A DNA stretch of 64,000 nucleotides from Leptolyngbya sp. FACHB-261 (GTDB lineage: Bacteria > Cyanobacteriota > Cyanobacteriia > FACHB-261), in NCBI RefSeq assembly GCF_014696065.1, contig NZ_JACJPL010000018.1, positions 124,001 through 188,000 of the forward strand, written 5' to 3'. Positions 43,859-53,375 of this stretch are shown here, one piece after another. The number at the start of each line of letters is the position of its first letter. The first letter of the stretch is position 1. A program made the position numbers and the translations under genes. Below the pieces are notes generated by a model that searched no databases, was not told the DNA's origin, and worked only from the letters and a program-made list of their open reading frames with translations.

Positions 43859-45154
43859 CTATCGGGGCCGCTGAAGCGTTTCTAGGGCAACCTGGATAGC
43901 CCGCTCTTTTTGTGGATCTGCTCCCTGTGCGTAAGCCAGAGGTAGGGGCACCTCGACATCAGGAGTGACTCCGACCCCCTCCAAACGCTGGTCATCGTCA
44001 ACGTAAACATCGGCAACAGCAACGTAAAGCACACTGCCATCTGACATTAGAAACGGACGACCGGCCACCACAGCACCCGCCGTTTTAGAACCTACGACAG
44101 GTCCGATTTTGTATTGCTGAAAGCTGTAGGCCAGAACCTCTTTGGCACTTCTGCTGCCTTCATTGACCAACATCACCACTGGCTTATTCCACTGCGTTCT
44201 ATTGGTGTAGCGCTTGCGATCGCGTGGAATATTGGTCACGCTAGGTCCCCGCGCTGTATAGATATTAAGAACCGAGAGGGGTGCCCCACCCCATCCTTCG
44301 CGCAGGTCCAAAATCAATGCGTCCGCGTCTTTGAGATCACCATAAAATAAGTCCTCCTCTAATTGTTGCTGGTACTGGTCGCTGGCGTAGGACCAAATGT
44401 GAACATAGCCCAATTTCTTACCCGCTCGCTCAATCACTTGGGTACTGGCTTTCTGTGCATCCAAAAACATCGTGGTTGCGTCAAGCAGCTTGGGCGTAAC
44501 GGCAATTTCTCGCTGCGAATTGAGATCAGGTGAACGCTGAATTAGAAGTTTGACTTTTTGACCGGCTTTACCAGCAAAAGATTGAATGGGTTCGAATGGG
44601 CGTCCTTCAGCATTCAAAATTTGATCGCCCAGGCGCAGCCCTGCCTCAGCCGCAGGACTGCCCTCCCAGACCCCACTGACAAAGGTTTTGCCATCAATAT
44701 CTCGGGTAAAAATGCCAATGCCACTGTACTCAAGCTTGTCATTGGGAAAGAAGGGCTTGAGCTGCTGCTGCAACTCAGAACTCCTGGGTCGAAAGATGCC
44801 CAAAATCTGATAGTACGCAGGCTGATCGGAGGTGTAGAAATAGGTGTGGGAAGTCTTGAGTTCCGCCAACATTTGGTTGATTACAGCTGCTGTTGCTGGC
44901 TTAGAGCGGGCTTGTCTAACCTGAGGCTCGTACTTTCGTCTGATCGCTCTCCAATCAACCCCCTTCAAGTTAGGGTCGTAAAAGGAATCATTGACTGTTT
45001 GCCAGACCTGCTCAAAAACTTTTAAATCCGGTTCTGAAGCCCGTGAAAGCATGGGGGAAAAGCCGTAGCCCAGCAGGATTGAAAGACCTACCAAGGCAGT
45101 GATCAATAGCGTTGTTGCTAGGCTGGCATTGCGAGCGAGTCTCAATCTTTTCAT
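43859..45154 (-). CDS. S41 family carboxy-terminal processing peptidase-like protein
   Basis: A 431-residue S41 peptidase. It has an N-terminal signal anchor (about 10-38), a PDZ domain (about 145-205: YSGIGIFTRDIDGKTFVSGV, GSPAAEAGLRLGDQI) and a tail-specific protease core (DALILDLREGWGG, VVMLVNEGSRSAKEVLAYSF). The Ser/Lys dyad fits Ser336 and Lys357 (VVGSKTAGAVV). It is unlike photosystem II D1 processing CtpA in the SAKE motif, so the substrate may be another periplasmic protein. Confidence 0.9.
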   Translation of the reverse strand: MKRLRLARNASLATTLLITALVGLSILLGYGFSPMLSRASEPDLKVFEQVWQTVNDSFYDPNLKGVDWRAIRRKYEPQVRQARSKPATAAVINQMLAELKTSHTYFYTSDQPAYYQILGIFRPRSSELQQQLKPFFPNDKLEYSGIGIFTRDIDGKTFVSGVWEGSPAAEAGLRLGDQILNAEGRPFEPIQSFAGKAGQKVKLLIQRSPDLNSQREIAVTPKLLDATTMFLDAQKASTQVIERAGKKLGYVHIWSYASDQYQQQLEEDLFYGDLKDADALILDLREGWGGAPLSVLNIYTARGPSVTNIPRDRKRYTNRTQWNKPVVMLVNEGSRSAKEVLAYSFQQYKIGPVVGSKTAGAVVAGRPFLMSDGSVLYVAVADVYVDDDQRLEGVGVTPDVEVPLPLAYAQGADPQKERAIQVALETLQRPR

Positions 45155-45554
45155 GCCATCTTCCTTGGGCCAAACTGAATGCTGTCCTATGATTGGCGCA
45201 CTGTGCGTACTACTGTAAGCCGTGGGTGTAAGTCTTGAGCGAGGTGTTAAACTTCGGCATCGTCACTAGCGCCAATTGCTCCTAAAACCTTCACCGGAGG
45301 CAATTCTGGTCACAGCGGGAAGCTGAAAGAGCAGGGCTGAGTTCTATTAACCGCACATTAAGGTAAATCTGCTACCTGCTATTAATTAGAGACTGGCAGG
45401 TTCCAAGGCCTTGCGACCTGTCCTCGCTCAATTTCTGCCACCCCAATCTGAACCTGTCTCAACTGACAGACGTCTAATAGGGGTGTGAGGTGTAGTTTTG
45501 TAAACAACCGAAGCCCGCCCGCCAACGCCCTTGGTGCCGAGGAAAGACCCTGCC
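45155..45554. other. Spacer between the S41 peptidase and the RND operon
   Basis: About 400 bases between divergent starts, with no supported gene. A short inverted repeat, CTGTC (45454-45458) and GACAG (45465-45469), lies just upstream of a possible -10 TAATAG (45475-45480) before the RND operon and could be an operator. GTG 45531 is an alternative start of the adaptor gene. Evidence is weak. Confidence 0.4.
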
Positions 45555-47021
45555 ATGCCACAGCCTGTTGTTCGATTGGCCGAAAGAGCCCCGAGCAGAA
45601 CGTCCAAGCACTTCAAGCTGCCGCTTGTCGCCAGCCGTCTATTTCCCCTATTCATCGTTAGCCTGCTGTTGCCGCTGACTGGCTGCGGTCTGTTGCCCAA
45701 GCAAGAAGCCGAAGCGCAGGCTCAGCCACAGGGAGCCGAGCAAGGTGGTCCAACTCCTGTCGATGCTGCTATTGCGCGCACCGGTTCTCTAGGGAATCAG
45801 CTAGAGTACACCGGCACCACTCAGCCTGCCCGGGAGGTCTCTCTACGCGCTCAAGTTGAGGGACGCCTGATCAACCTCAACGTCGATGTGGGAGACCGGG
45901 TGCGACAGGGGCAAACCTTAGCTCAATTAGACGATGACCTGCTCCAGACTGCTGTGCTGGAAGCGCAGGCCGAATTGGCGGCGCAGCAGTCAGAGGTTGC
46001 CAGAGCCCAAACTGAGGTGAGCAATGCTCGGACTCAGCTGGAACAAGCGCGTCTCGAATTGCAACAGGCCCGTGCCGATGCCAGTCGCCTGCAACAGTTA
46101 CTCCGAGAAGGAGCAATCGCAGAGCAAGAAGCAGAATCAGCCCTGACCGAAGCACGAACGGCTGAGCAAGCGGTGCGAGCTGCCGAATCTCAGATCCGCA
46201 CCCAGCAAGCAGCAGTAGCCGCGACCCAGCGCCGAGTCACTGCTCAGCGGGCTGTAGTGGCGCAGTCACAGGAACGGCGTTCCTATACTCTGCTCACGTC
46301 CCCCTTGAATGGCTCGGTTTTGGAGCGGGTGACCGAGCCGGGGAATCTGGCCCAACCGGGCAGTGAAGTTTTAAGGCTCGGTGACTTCAGCCAGGTCAAG
46401 GTCATCGTTCAAGTTTCAGAACTGGAACTGAGAGCGATCCGGGTAGGACAACCCGTGCAAGTTCGCCTGGATGCGATGGGCGACCGGCGCTTGACAGGAC
46501 GAGTCAGCCGCATTTCTCCGGCAGCTGACCCGACTGCCCGCCTGATTCCGGTTGAAGTGACAATGGCGAATCCCGGTAATCGCATTGGCAGTGGTTTACT
46601 AGCGCGCGTTAGTTTTACCCAGCAAACCGCTCAACGAGTTGTCGTGCCCCAAACTGCTCTGGTACAAAACGAGCAGCGAGGCGGACAGGATAACGCTAAT
46701 CGCAATACTCAAAACGGCTCACAGAATAACTCGCAAAATAATTCACAAAATAACAACCAGGGCAATTCACAAAACAGCTCACAAAACAACGCTGATAACA
46801 ATCAGTCCACGCTGTTTGTAGTCACAGGCGAGGGTGAGCAAGCCAAAGTCGCAGCCAGAACCGTCAAACTAGGCGAACGCAACGACGCTCAAGTCGAGAT
46901 TCTATCGGGTTTGAAGCCTGGGGAACGTTTTGTTGCCCGCAGTGGCAGACCCCTTAAAGATGGGCAGCCGGTGCGTCTGAGCATTCTGTCAGAGACTAGC
47001 CAGCGGGAGAGCCAACTGTAA
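45555..47021 (+). CDS. RND efflux periplasmic adaptor (MFP) lipoprotein
   Basis: A 488-residue membrane fusion protein from ATG 45555. A lipobox is visible (LPLTGCGL), then the barrel-sandwich/lipoyl half ([34 protein letters not shown]), a long helical hairpin coiled coil (about 130-255), the beta-barrel domain ([30 protein letters not shown]) and a membrane-proximal domain. An Asn/Gln/Ser-rich insert ([15 protein letters not shown]) of about 35 residues separates beta-barrel and end. It overlaps the permease gene by one base (TAATG), an operon with coupled translation. Substrates unknown. Confidence 0.9.
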   Translation: MPQPVVRLAERAPSRTSKHFKLPLVASRLFPLFIVSLLLPLTGCGLLPKQEAEAQAQPQGAEQGGPTPVDAAIARTGSLGNQLEYTGTTQPAREVSLRAQVEGRLINLNVDVGDRVRQGQTLAQLDDDLLQTAVLEAQAELAAQQSEVARAQTEVSNARTQLEQARLELQQARADASRLQQLLREGAIAEQEAESALTEARTAEQAVRAAESQIRTQQAAVAATQRRVTAQRAVVAQSQERRSYTLLTSPLNGSVLERVTEPGNLAQPGSEVLRLGDFSQVKVIVQVSELELRAIRVGQPVQVRLDAMGDRRLTGRVSRISPAADPTARLIPVEVTMANPGNRIGSGLLARVSFTQQTAQRVVVPQTALVQNEQRGGQDNANRNTQNGSQNNSQNNSQNNNQGNSQNSSQNNADNNQSTLFVVTGEGEQAKVAARTVKLGERNDAQVEILSGLKPGERFVARSGRPLKDGQPVRLSILSETSQRESQL

Positions 47022-50000
47022 TGCAACACGCCAAACCTACGGGATTTAGCTTTAGCGGCATTGCCATTCGCCAACACATTGGCACCCTCATGCTCACCCT
47101 GGCAGTGCTCGTGCTGGGCTTCTTTTTTGTGACTCGGTTACCAGTTGATTTATTACCTTCAATTACCTATCCCCGGATTGGTGTGCGCCTAGATGCACCA
47201 GGTGTATCACCCGAGGTGGCTGTAGACGAAGTAACTCGACCGCTGGAAGAGGCTTTCTCGGCAACTGAAGGCGTTGTTCAAATCTTTTCGCGAACCCGTG
47301 AGGGACAGGTCAGTTTGGACCTGTTTTTTGAAACGGGTGGCAACATCGACCAAGCCCTCAATGATGCGACCGCTGCCTTTAACCGAGCACGAGGAAACCT
47401 ACCCGACACGATTGAAGAACCCCGCATCTTCAAATTTGACCCTTCGCAGTTGCCAGTCTATGAGTTCGCGCTCACCTCTGAGACACTGCAGGGCGTGGAC
47501 TTACGCGTATTCGCCGATGAGGAATTATCGCGGGAGCTGAGTGTGGTGCCGGGGGTGGCAGCAGTAGACGTGGCCGGGGGTGTGCAAGAAGAAGTCCGGG
47601 TCATCGTCGATCTCAACCGGCTGCAAGCCTTAGGCGTTGGCTTAACCGATGTTCTAGATGCCCTAACCGAGCGCAACCAGGATATCTCTGGCGGTCGCAT
47701 CTTGGGTGAAACCACAGAGCCACTGACCCGAACTGTGGGTCGATTCCGAGACGCTCGCGAAATCCGTGACCTCTCGTTTGAAGTCGGCAATAGCTCTTCT
47801 CAGAATTCAGGTTCATCGGGTTCATCCAGTTCATCAGGCGAACAGAGCGACAACTCAAGCCAACCTCAGACTGCTCAGCCCGGTCAACGCGTTTATCTGC
47901 GGGATTTCGCCGAAGTCAATGACGGCACGGAGGAGCAACGCATCTTCGCCTCCCTCAATGGTCAACCGGCAGTCAAGGTCAGTGTCCAGAAGCAGCCTGA
48001 TGCCAACACCATCTCTGTCGTGGATGGCGTTAAGCAGCGCCTTGAGTCTCTGCGGCAGTCAGGCTTGATTCCGGAAGACATGGTGCTGACGGCAACTAGC
48101 GACGAGTCTCGCTTTATCCGCAACTCGATCTCGAACGTGACCAGTTCAGGTCTGGTGGGCATGGGGCTGGCTGCTCTAGCGGTGCTGCTGTTTTTGGGCT
48201 CGCTGCGCCAAACCTTGATCATCGTGTTCGCAATTCCGCTCGCGACGCTGGCCGCAATTATTTTGATGGGCTTGTTCGGCCTATCGATTAACGTATTCAG
48301 CTTGGGCGGTTTGGCCTTAGGTGTGGGCATTGTCGTGGACAACTCGATCGTGATGCTGGAGAGCATCGCCGAAGGCGCAGGCATGACCCCGGGACGGGAT
48401 ACCAAAAGTAATCTCGACCCCAAGCAATTGCTAGACCAGGCGGAGCAGAGCGGTCGGGAGGTAGAGTCAGCTCTAGTGGCCTCCACGGCGACCAACCTAG
48501 TGGCAGTTCTGCCCTTCTTGCTGATCGGCGGCTTTATCTCGCTGCTGTTCAATGAGTTGATTCTCACGATCAGCTTTGCCGTTGCCGCTTCGATTTTGAT
48601 CGCGGTGACCGTGGTTCCGATGCTGACCTCGCGTTTGCTGGCCGTACGCTGGTCGAGCGGTGTCAGTCGCTTTTGGCTGCTGCAACAATTCAACCGCCGC
48701 TTTGAGGATTCCACGCGCGGTTATGGCTCGCTGCTCAATCGCGTTCTGCGGATGCGCTGGCTGATCACGGGCCTCACGGTGGCCATTTTGGGCGGAGGCA
48801 GTTGGTGGTTAGGTGGCCAGATTTCCCAAGAAATCCTGCCCCGGATCAACACAGGGCAAGCCGAGCTGAGGGCGCAATTCCCTCCCGGTACCCCCTTGAG
48901 CACCAGCCGCAAAGTCATGGCTGCCGTGGATGAGATTTTCCAAAAGCAGCCAGAAACCGACTATGCCTTCACCGTGGTTGGGGGTGCGCTATTTGGCAGT
49001 AACACCAGCGAGAATCCGCTGCGGGCTTCCAGCACGGTTACGCTCAAGCCCAATACGGATGTCGAAGCTTATGTGCAACGGGTGAATCAGGAGCTTAACC
49101 AGCTCAATCTGGCCGGGATCCGGCTGCGGCTGAACCCTGGTCAGGTGCGGGGTCTGGTCCTGACCAACTCGCCAACCCAAGGCTCAGAAGTCGATGTGAT
49201 TCTCCAGGGCAATGACGAACAGCAGCTGCGTCGGGCGGGTCGTCAAGTGCTCAGTGCGCTGGATGAGGGTGCAGCCTTGGCTAGTTTCCGACCCGATGCC
49301 GACGACCGCCAGCCAGAAATTCAGATCCGTCCCGACTGGGAACGGGTTGCAGCAGTTGGACTGACCGCCCAGGAGATTGGCGAGACGATTCAGACCGCGA
49401 TTGAAGGCTCAGTTCCCACTCAATTGCAGCGCAATAATCGGCTGGTCGATGTGCGGGTAGAGCTCAACCAGGAAGCCGTGCAACGGGCTTCACAGTTGGA
49501 GCGCCTGCCTCTGTTTGTCGAAAACAACCGGCCTATTCGCCTTAGTGATGTTGCCCGGATCGAAGAAGGCCAGGCCCCCGGCGAGGTGCAGCGCATCAAC
49601 CAACGGCAGGTATTTCTGATTGCAGGCAACCTCGCTGAGGGAGCCAGCTTGGGAGAAGCTCTGGCTCAAGTCGATACGGTTATCAAAAACGTAGAGTTGC
49701 CTGAAGGTGTCACCCTATTGCCCAGTTCTGCGGCTGAGGCCAATCGCCAGCTTCAGAGTTCACTGCTGCTTCTAGGCGGCTTGGCTAGCTTCCTGGTGTT
49801 TGTAGTGATGGCGGTTCAGTACAACTCGCTGGTGGACCCGCTGATCATCATGTTCACCATTCCCTTGGCGCTGGCAGGGGGCATTTTCGGTCTCTACGTC
49901 ACCAAAACGGCTGTTGGTGCAACGGTTATTGTCGGTGCCGTGTTGCTGGTGGGTATTGTGGTGAACAACGCGATCATCATGGTGGAGTTGGCCAACCAGT

Positions 50001-50329
50001 TGCGGGAGCGGGAGGGACTAGACCGTCGCACTGCCATTCTCAGGGCAGCTCCTCAACGGTTAAGGCCAGTGCTGATGACTACGATCACCACAGTGTTAGG
50101 CATGTTTCCCTTAGCCCTGGGCATTGGGCAGGGTGCAGAATTTCTACAACCGTTGGGGGTAGTGGTGTTCTCGGGTCTGTCGCTGGCAACGCTGTTGACC
50201 CTGTTCATCATTCCCTGCTTCTACGTCATCTTCCATGACTTCTTTGGTGGCTTCGGTCGCAAGCGTTTGGCAACCATTCCTGTGGCTCCTGTTGAACGCC
50301 CCTCCGACCCAATCTCTCGCAGAAAATAA
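47021..50329 (+). CDS. RND (HAE1/AcrB-type) efflux permease
   Basis: A 1102-residue twelve-helix RND pump. The N-terminus FSFSGIAIRQHIGTLMLTLA and RLPVDLLPSITYPRIGVRLD, the first porter domain, and TM4 with GVGIVVDNSIVMLESI (proton relay Asp, the second Asp replaced by Asn as in many of these pumps) are visible. The second half has VGAVLLVGIVVNNAIIMVEL and APQRLRPVLMTTITTVLGMF. A Ser/Asn-rich low-complexity insert occurs at about 260-290 in the first periplasmic loop. It lacks an outer-membrane channel gene in the operon. Confidence 0.94.
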   Translation: MQHAKPTGFSFSGIAIRQHIGTLMLTLAVLVLGFFFVTRLPVDLLPSITYPRIGVRLDAPGVSPEVAVDEVTRPLEEAFSATEGVVQIFSRTREGQVSLDLFFETGGNIDQALNDATAAFNRARGNLPDTIEEPRIFKFDPSQLPVYEFALTSETLQGVDLRVFADEELSRELSVVPGVAAVDVAGGVQEEVRVIVDLNRLQALGVGLTDVLDALTERNQDISGGRILGETTEPLTRTVGRFRDAREIRDLSFEVGNSSSQNSGSSGSSSSSGEQSDNSSQPQTAQPGQRVYLRDFAEVNDGTEEQRIFASLNGQPAVKVSVQKQPDANTISVVDGVKQRLESLRQSGLIPEDMVLTATSDESRFIRNSISNVTSSGLVGMGLAALAVLLFLGSLRQTLIIVFAIPLATLAAIILMGLFGLSINVFSLGGLALGVGIVVDNSIVMLESIAEGAGMTPGRDTKSNLDPKQLLDQAEQSGREVESALVASTATNLVAVLPFLLIGGFISLLFNELILTISFAVAASILIAVTVVPMLTSRLLAVRWSSGVSRFWLLQQFNRRFEDSTRGYGSLLNRVLRMRWLITGLTVAILGGGSWWLGGQISQEILPRINTGQAELRAQFPPGTPLSTSRKVMAAVDEIFQKQPETDYAFTVVGGALFGSNTSENPLRASSTVTLKPNTDVEAYVQRVNQELNQLNLAGIRLRLNPGQVRGLVLTNSPTQGSEVDVILQGNDEQQLRRAGRQVLSALDEGAALASFRPDADDRQPEIQIRPDWERVAAVGLTAQEIGETIQTAIEGSVPTQLQRNNRLVDVRVELNQEAVQRASQLERLPLFVENNRPIRLSDVARIEEGQAPGEVQRINQRQVFLIAGNLAEGASLGEALAQVDTVIKNVELPEGVTLLPSSAAEANRQLQSSLLLLGGLASFLVFVVMAVQYNSLVDPLIIMFTIPLALAGGIFGLYVTKTAVGATVIVGAVLLVGIVVNNAIIMVELANQLREREGLDRRTAILRAAPQRLRPVLMTTITTVLGMFPLALGIGQGAEFLQPLGVVVFSGLSLATLLTLFIIPCFYVIFHDFFGGFGRKRLATIPVAPVERPSDPISRRK

Positions 50330-50361
50330 GTAAGCTCGTAAAATTAGGCTCGTAAGCCCTC

Positions 50362-50395
50362 AATGCCCTAAACTGCTTCGACAGTTTAGGGCATT
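50362..50395 (+). terminator. Hairpin behind the RND operon
   Basis: A 14-bp perfect stem (50362-50375 with 50382-50395) and a six-base loop with TTCG, 33 bases after the RND permease stop. No T-run follows. It also precedes the end of the minus-strand receiver gene by 47 bases and may serve both. Confidence 0.65.
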
Positions 50396-50441
50396 AGAGT
50401 TTGGGGCATTATTCATATCCGACAAACCTCAGGCCTATGGG

Positions 50442-50873
50442 CTACCGACGTTCAGTTAAGCTCAAAACGGCTGCTACCAACTGGTCTGGTGTGATTGGCT
50501 TACTCAAGCACATCTGAAACCCGGCTGCTAGGACAAGCTTATGGCTTACAGCCCCTGCATAACCCACCACGGCAAGCGCCGGGGTCTGACTGCCTTGCTC
50601 TAGCAAATTCGAGCGGAGTTTTCTTATGAGGGTGTAGACATCGGCATCGGGCAGCTCAATGCTACTGATTAAAAGATCTGGCTTGAAGGATCTTAAGGCA
50701 GTTAAGGCATCGCGGGCTAGCCCTACAGCTGTCACCTCTGCCCCATCGCACTCCAGAATCACAGTCATTAATTCTGCCGAATCAGGTTCATCCTCAATAA
50801 CGAGTACCCTTAATCCTTCAAGGCCCATCTCTGCCTGATGTAAAATGGCCTCAGTCTTATTTGGTTTCAGCAT
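50442..50873 (-). CDS. Receiver-domain protein lacking the phospho-acceptor Asp
   Basis: A 143-residue single receiver domain. The acidic pocket is IEDEPDSAELM (Glu27-Asp28), and Lys in CLSKPI is retained. The phosphorylation site, however, reads PDLLISSIELPDADVY, with Ser71 where the acceptor Asp should be, and the switch Thr segment reads AVVGYA. It is therefore a non-phosphorylatable pseudo-receiver. Its closest canonical relatives have PDLLISDIGLPD. There is no output domain. Upstream lies the repeat-rich 571-base spacer described separately. ATG 50873 is the start. Confidence 0.88.
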   Translation of the reverse strand: MLKPNKTEAILHQAEMGLEGLRVLVIEDEPDSAELMTVILECDGAEVTAVGLARDALTALRSFKPDLLISSIELPDADVYTLIRKLRSNLLEQGSQTPALAVVGYAGAVSHKLVLAAGFQMCLSKPITPDQLVAAVLSLTERR

Positions 50874-51444
50874 TATTTATGGTAAATTGTTTATTATTAA
50901 TTAATAAATTGATTTAGCTGGCTGCCAGCCCAGCCAAATCTGCTAGTTAGCTTCAAGAGTTACTGTGCAAAACGATGGCTATATTACAGTTACTCCTATT
51001 AGATCTAAACCCGAGATAAACTTAGCAACGGCCTAGATTCAACAGGAGTAACTGTCAAGCTGATTCTTTGATTTTAAGTTCTTAGTATCCACATTAGACC
51101 CCCGTAATAGACTATTGTAATTCTCAGCTGGGCAGCATCGTTCTATCGCCTGGCAGGTTGAATATTAAGGCCAACTGTGCTGAAGAACACAACGACTTTG
51201 TATGAACTATCTATATCCACTAAAACTTTTAGAATTTTTCGAACTCGCATGGGCAGCCTCAGGCTCGCACAGACTCCTTCGCTGAACTAAACGTCGCATC
51301 AACACTAGAGCAATCCCTCCAGAATTGTTAAGGCCAACTGTGCTGGTTGACACAGTGGTCTTCTACAACTTCAACATTGCAGTGATGAGCCTACTCAGTC
51401 GGGGGCTAAACGGTTGGCAAAACTAGGCTAATTTAGGTTCAGCC
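50874..51444. promoter_or_regulatory. Repeat-rich intergenic region upstream of the pseudo-receiver gene
   Basis: No gene fits in this AT-rich stretch. It contains a 12-bp inverted repeat, ACAGTTACTCCT (50986-50997) and AGGAGTAACTGT (51044-51055), and an 18-bp direct repeat, TTAAGGCCAACTGTGCTG (51165-51182 and 51328-51345). The repeats are perfect and unlike coding sequence. They may be regulator-binding sites for the minus-strand receiver gene, or part of a small non-coding RNA. No database match can be claimed. Confidence 0.6.
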
Positions 51445-52695
51445 CTAACTAGCCAGAATCATATGGCGCTTGGGACAGAACGATAGTTTTCCTTGCCTCT
51501 GCAACTTGCTCAACAAACGGGTGATCGTCACCCGGCTCGTGCAACAAGCATTAGCCAGATCTTCATGAGTCAGACGAACACCCAGCCGAGTTCCCTCAGC
51601 CGTCGGTTCCCCAACCTCCCGTTTAAGCAACTGTAGAAGTTGATGCAGGCGGTCATTAACACGTAGCTCACCGGAAATCGCTAACAGAGCTTCGGTATGT
51701 TGCAGCCGTTGGTTAAAGCTCTGTAGCAGGGCTTGCGCAAGTTTGGGCGAGGCCGCAACTTCTACCAGCGGAATCGAGACCAGTTGCACTTGCTCTGAGA
51801 GCGCAGTCGCCTGAAAAACTGGCAGAGCAGTCAAGTCAGGTCCAAAGGGCATGGACGATCCTACTAGGCCAATCAACACTTCTTCGCCACGGGCTGAGAC
51901 CGTCGTCAGCTTGACCAGACCCTGACGAATTTGCCATACGCTCTGCGGTACCAACGGAATCACTTCGCCCCGAACATAGCTCTGCACCATCCGATCTGAG
52001 TCGGCATTGTTAGGTTCAGCCAGAGCTGAGTTTGACCCCTTGCGCTCTGCCAACGCATGAAACCAGCACAGAATTACAGGGTCGCCTACTTGGTTATGGG
52101 AGCTAACTAGGCTCAAAGCCGCATCGAAGACTTGCCCATGATGCGGCTGCAAGCGCATGGTCCATTCCTGGCGCCGCCCAGACAGACTCAAAGCCGAGCG
52201 TTCTATGGCCTGCCGAAATTGCAGCAATTCTGTGTTGAAGGACTGACGTGCATCTTTTGCAACAAACAGACTCAAGGGCTTGCCCACTAAGAACTGGGTT
52301 TGAGCATTGAGTAGAATCGCAGCCGCTCGGTTTGCCTCTTGGATCGTGCCTTGCAAATCGATCACCACATAGCCATCCGGCGCAAACTCGAACAGATTGC
52401 GATAACGTTGGCGTTCGGTTTCTAGGCTATGCAAAGCCTCGGCCAATTTTTCGTTCTGCCGACACAATTCCTCAGCCGCAACCTGTAGCTCTTCTGAAGC
52501 TCTGCCAATTTCCAGAAAGGTTTGAGGTGGCAACATTGGATGAGGCTTGGCAACTTTTTCAGCTTGCTCATAAAGAGTAGCTAAGCGCCAATGCATTGCC
52601 CTCATCTTGGTCGAAAACAGATCTGCACTAACACTCATTGTTTGTTCTGGACCCTTGGACCTATTGTTCGCACCCTGCTCAATTGACCCAGCCAT
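51445..52695 (-). CDS. PAS-domain Crp/Fnr-type transcription regulator
   Basis: A 416-residue regulator from ATG 52695 (AAGG eight bases upstream; TTG 52719 and ATG 52713 are alternatives). Residues about 55-95 are a coiled coil (EIGRASEELQVAAEELCRQN), then a PAS domain (about 95-210: YRNLFEFAPDGYVVIDLQGTI, GKPLSLFVAKDAR), then a Crp-type effector domain (about 250-340) and a C-terminal winged helix (about 345-408: LTHEDLANACCTSRVTITRL). No kinase domain is present. PAS with Crp/Fnr in one protein suggests redox, light or ligand sensing directly controlling transcription. Confidence 0.85.
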   Translation of the reverse strand: MAGSIEQGANNRSKGPEQTMSVSADLFSTKMRAMHWRLATLYEQAEKVAKPHPMLPPQTFLEIGRASEELQVAAEELCRQNEKLAEALHSLETERQRYRNLFEFAPDGYVVIDLQGTIQEANRAAAILLNAQTQFLVGKPLSLFVAKDARQSFNTELLQFRQAIERSALSLSGRRQEWTMRLQPHHGQVFDAALSLVSSHNQVGDPVILCWFHALAERKGSNSALAEPNNADSDRMVQSYVRGEVIPLVPQSVWQIRQGLVKLTTVSARGEEVLIGLVGSSMPFGPDLTALPVFQATALSEQVQLVSIPLVEVAASPKLAQALLQSFNQRLQHTEALLAISGELRVNDRLHQLLQLLKREVGEPTAEGTRLGVRLTHEDLANACCTSRVTITRLLSKLQRQGKLSFCPKRHMILAS

Positions 52696-53375
52696 CTGTA
52701 CGCCTTGGCACATAAGCAATCTCGGAATCAGAGGGCTTCTTAGTAATAATCACAAAACTTTTTGAGTTTGGCAAACAGCTACTCAAAACATTTTAGGTTA
52801 GCTCAATTTCTTCAATATAAAAGGCCTGAAAGTTTTTATAACCTTTGCCTGTTCAGCCTTCTGTACTGCTAGCAACATACTAGATTTTAGGGCTTTTTTA
52901 GGCCGACATCTACCCAAAGATAGATTTTGAGAAAAAAGTGCGATTTTGTTGCCCCAGATTCGCCTCCACTGCCCAAATTCCTGGACTTCTAAACGTCCCA
53001 GACCCCTAAATTCTCGGGCTCAAGGTTCAGTCAATACCAACCACAAAGCCAAGTTAATTACATTCGATGTGATAGCTACAGATAAGCACTAATTTAGACT
53101 TCTCTATCCTGCTGTAATCTACCCTGCTATAGTCTGTCGTTTTAGCTCTCCCCCCAGAGGGAAGCCAATAGGGAAACATTCTGTTTCAGCTTTCCCTTGA
53201 GAACAGCTCTCTTGCTTATTAGAAAGCCTTTTGCATATTGGAGCACCTATTAAATTCACTCCAGATCAATCCATATTAATATTAGATCTTATCTAATCTT
53301 CTCATATATTTCCAATTCACCTTTTTACCTTGCACTCACTTAAAATCACTGTCAATCTAACTGGCAATTTAACTG
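52696..53375. other. AT-rich spacer without supported gene
   Basis: About 680 bases. It is AT-rich, especially at 53230-53375, and includes the promoter region of the PAS-Crp gene on the minus strand and CTGTCAATC in two copies near 53350-53385. I see no frame, tRNA-like fold or clean terminator. Confidence 0.45.

Noticed and set aside
44216-44223. Highly iterated palindrome HIP1 (GCGATCGC)
   Set aside because: I noticed this single copy only; one occurrence is not a distinctive enrichment, and I could not count the window exhaustively.
45454-45469. CTGTC/GACAG inverted repeat before the RND operon as a TetR-type operator
   Set aside because: Only five paired bases with no regulator gene nearby; too weak for a call of its own.
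47962-48714. 250-codon minus-strand frame inside the RND permease gene
   Set aside because: Strongly supported permease motifs lie on the plus strand; the reverse frame lacks domains.
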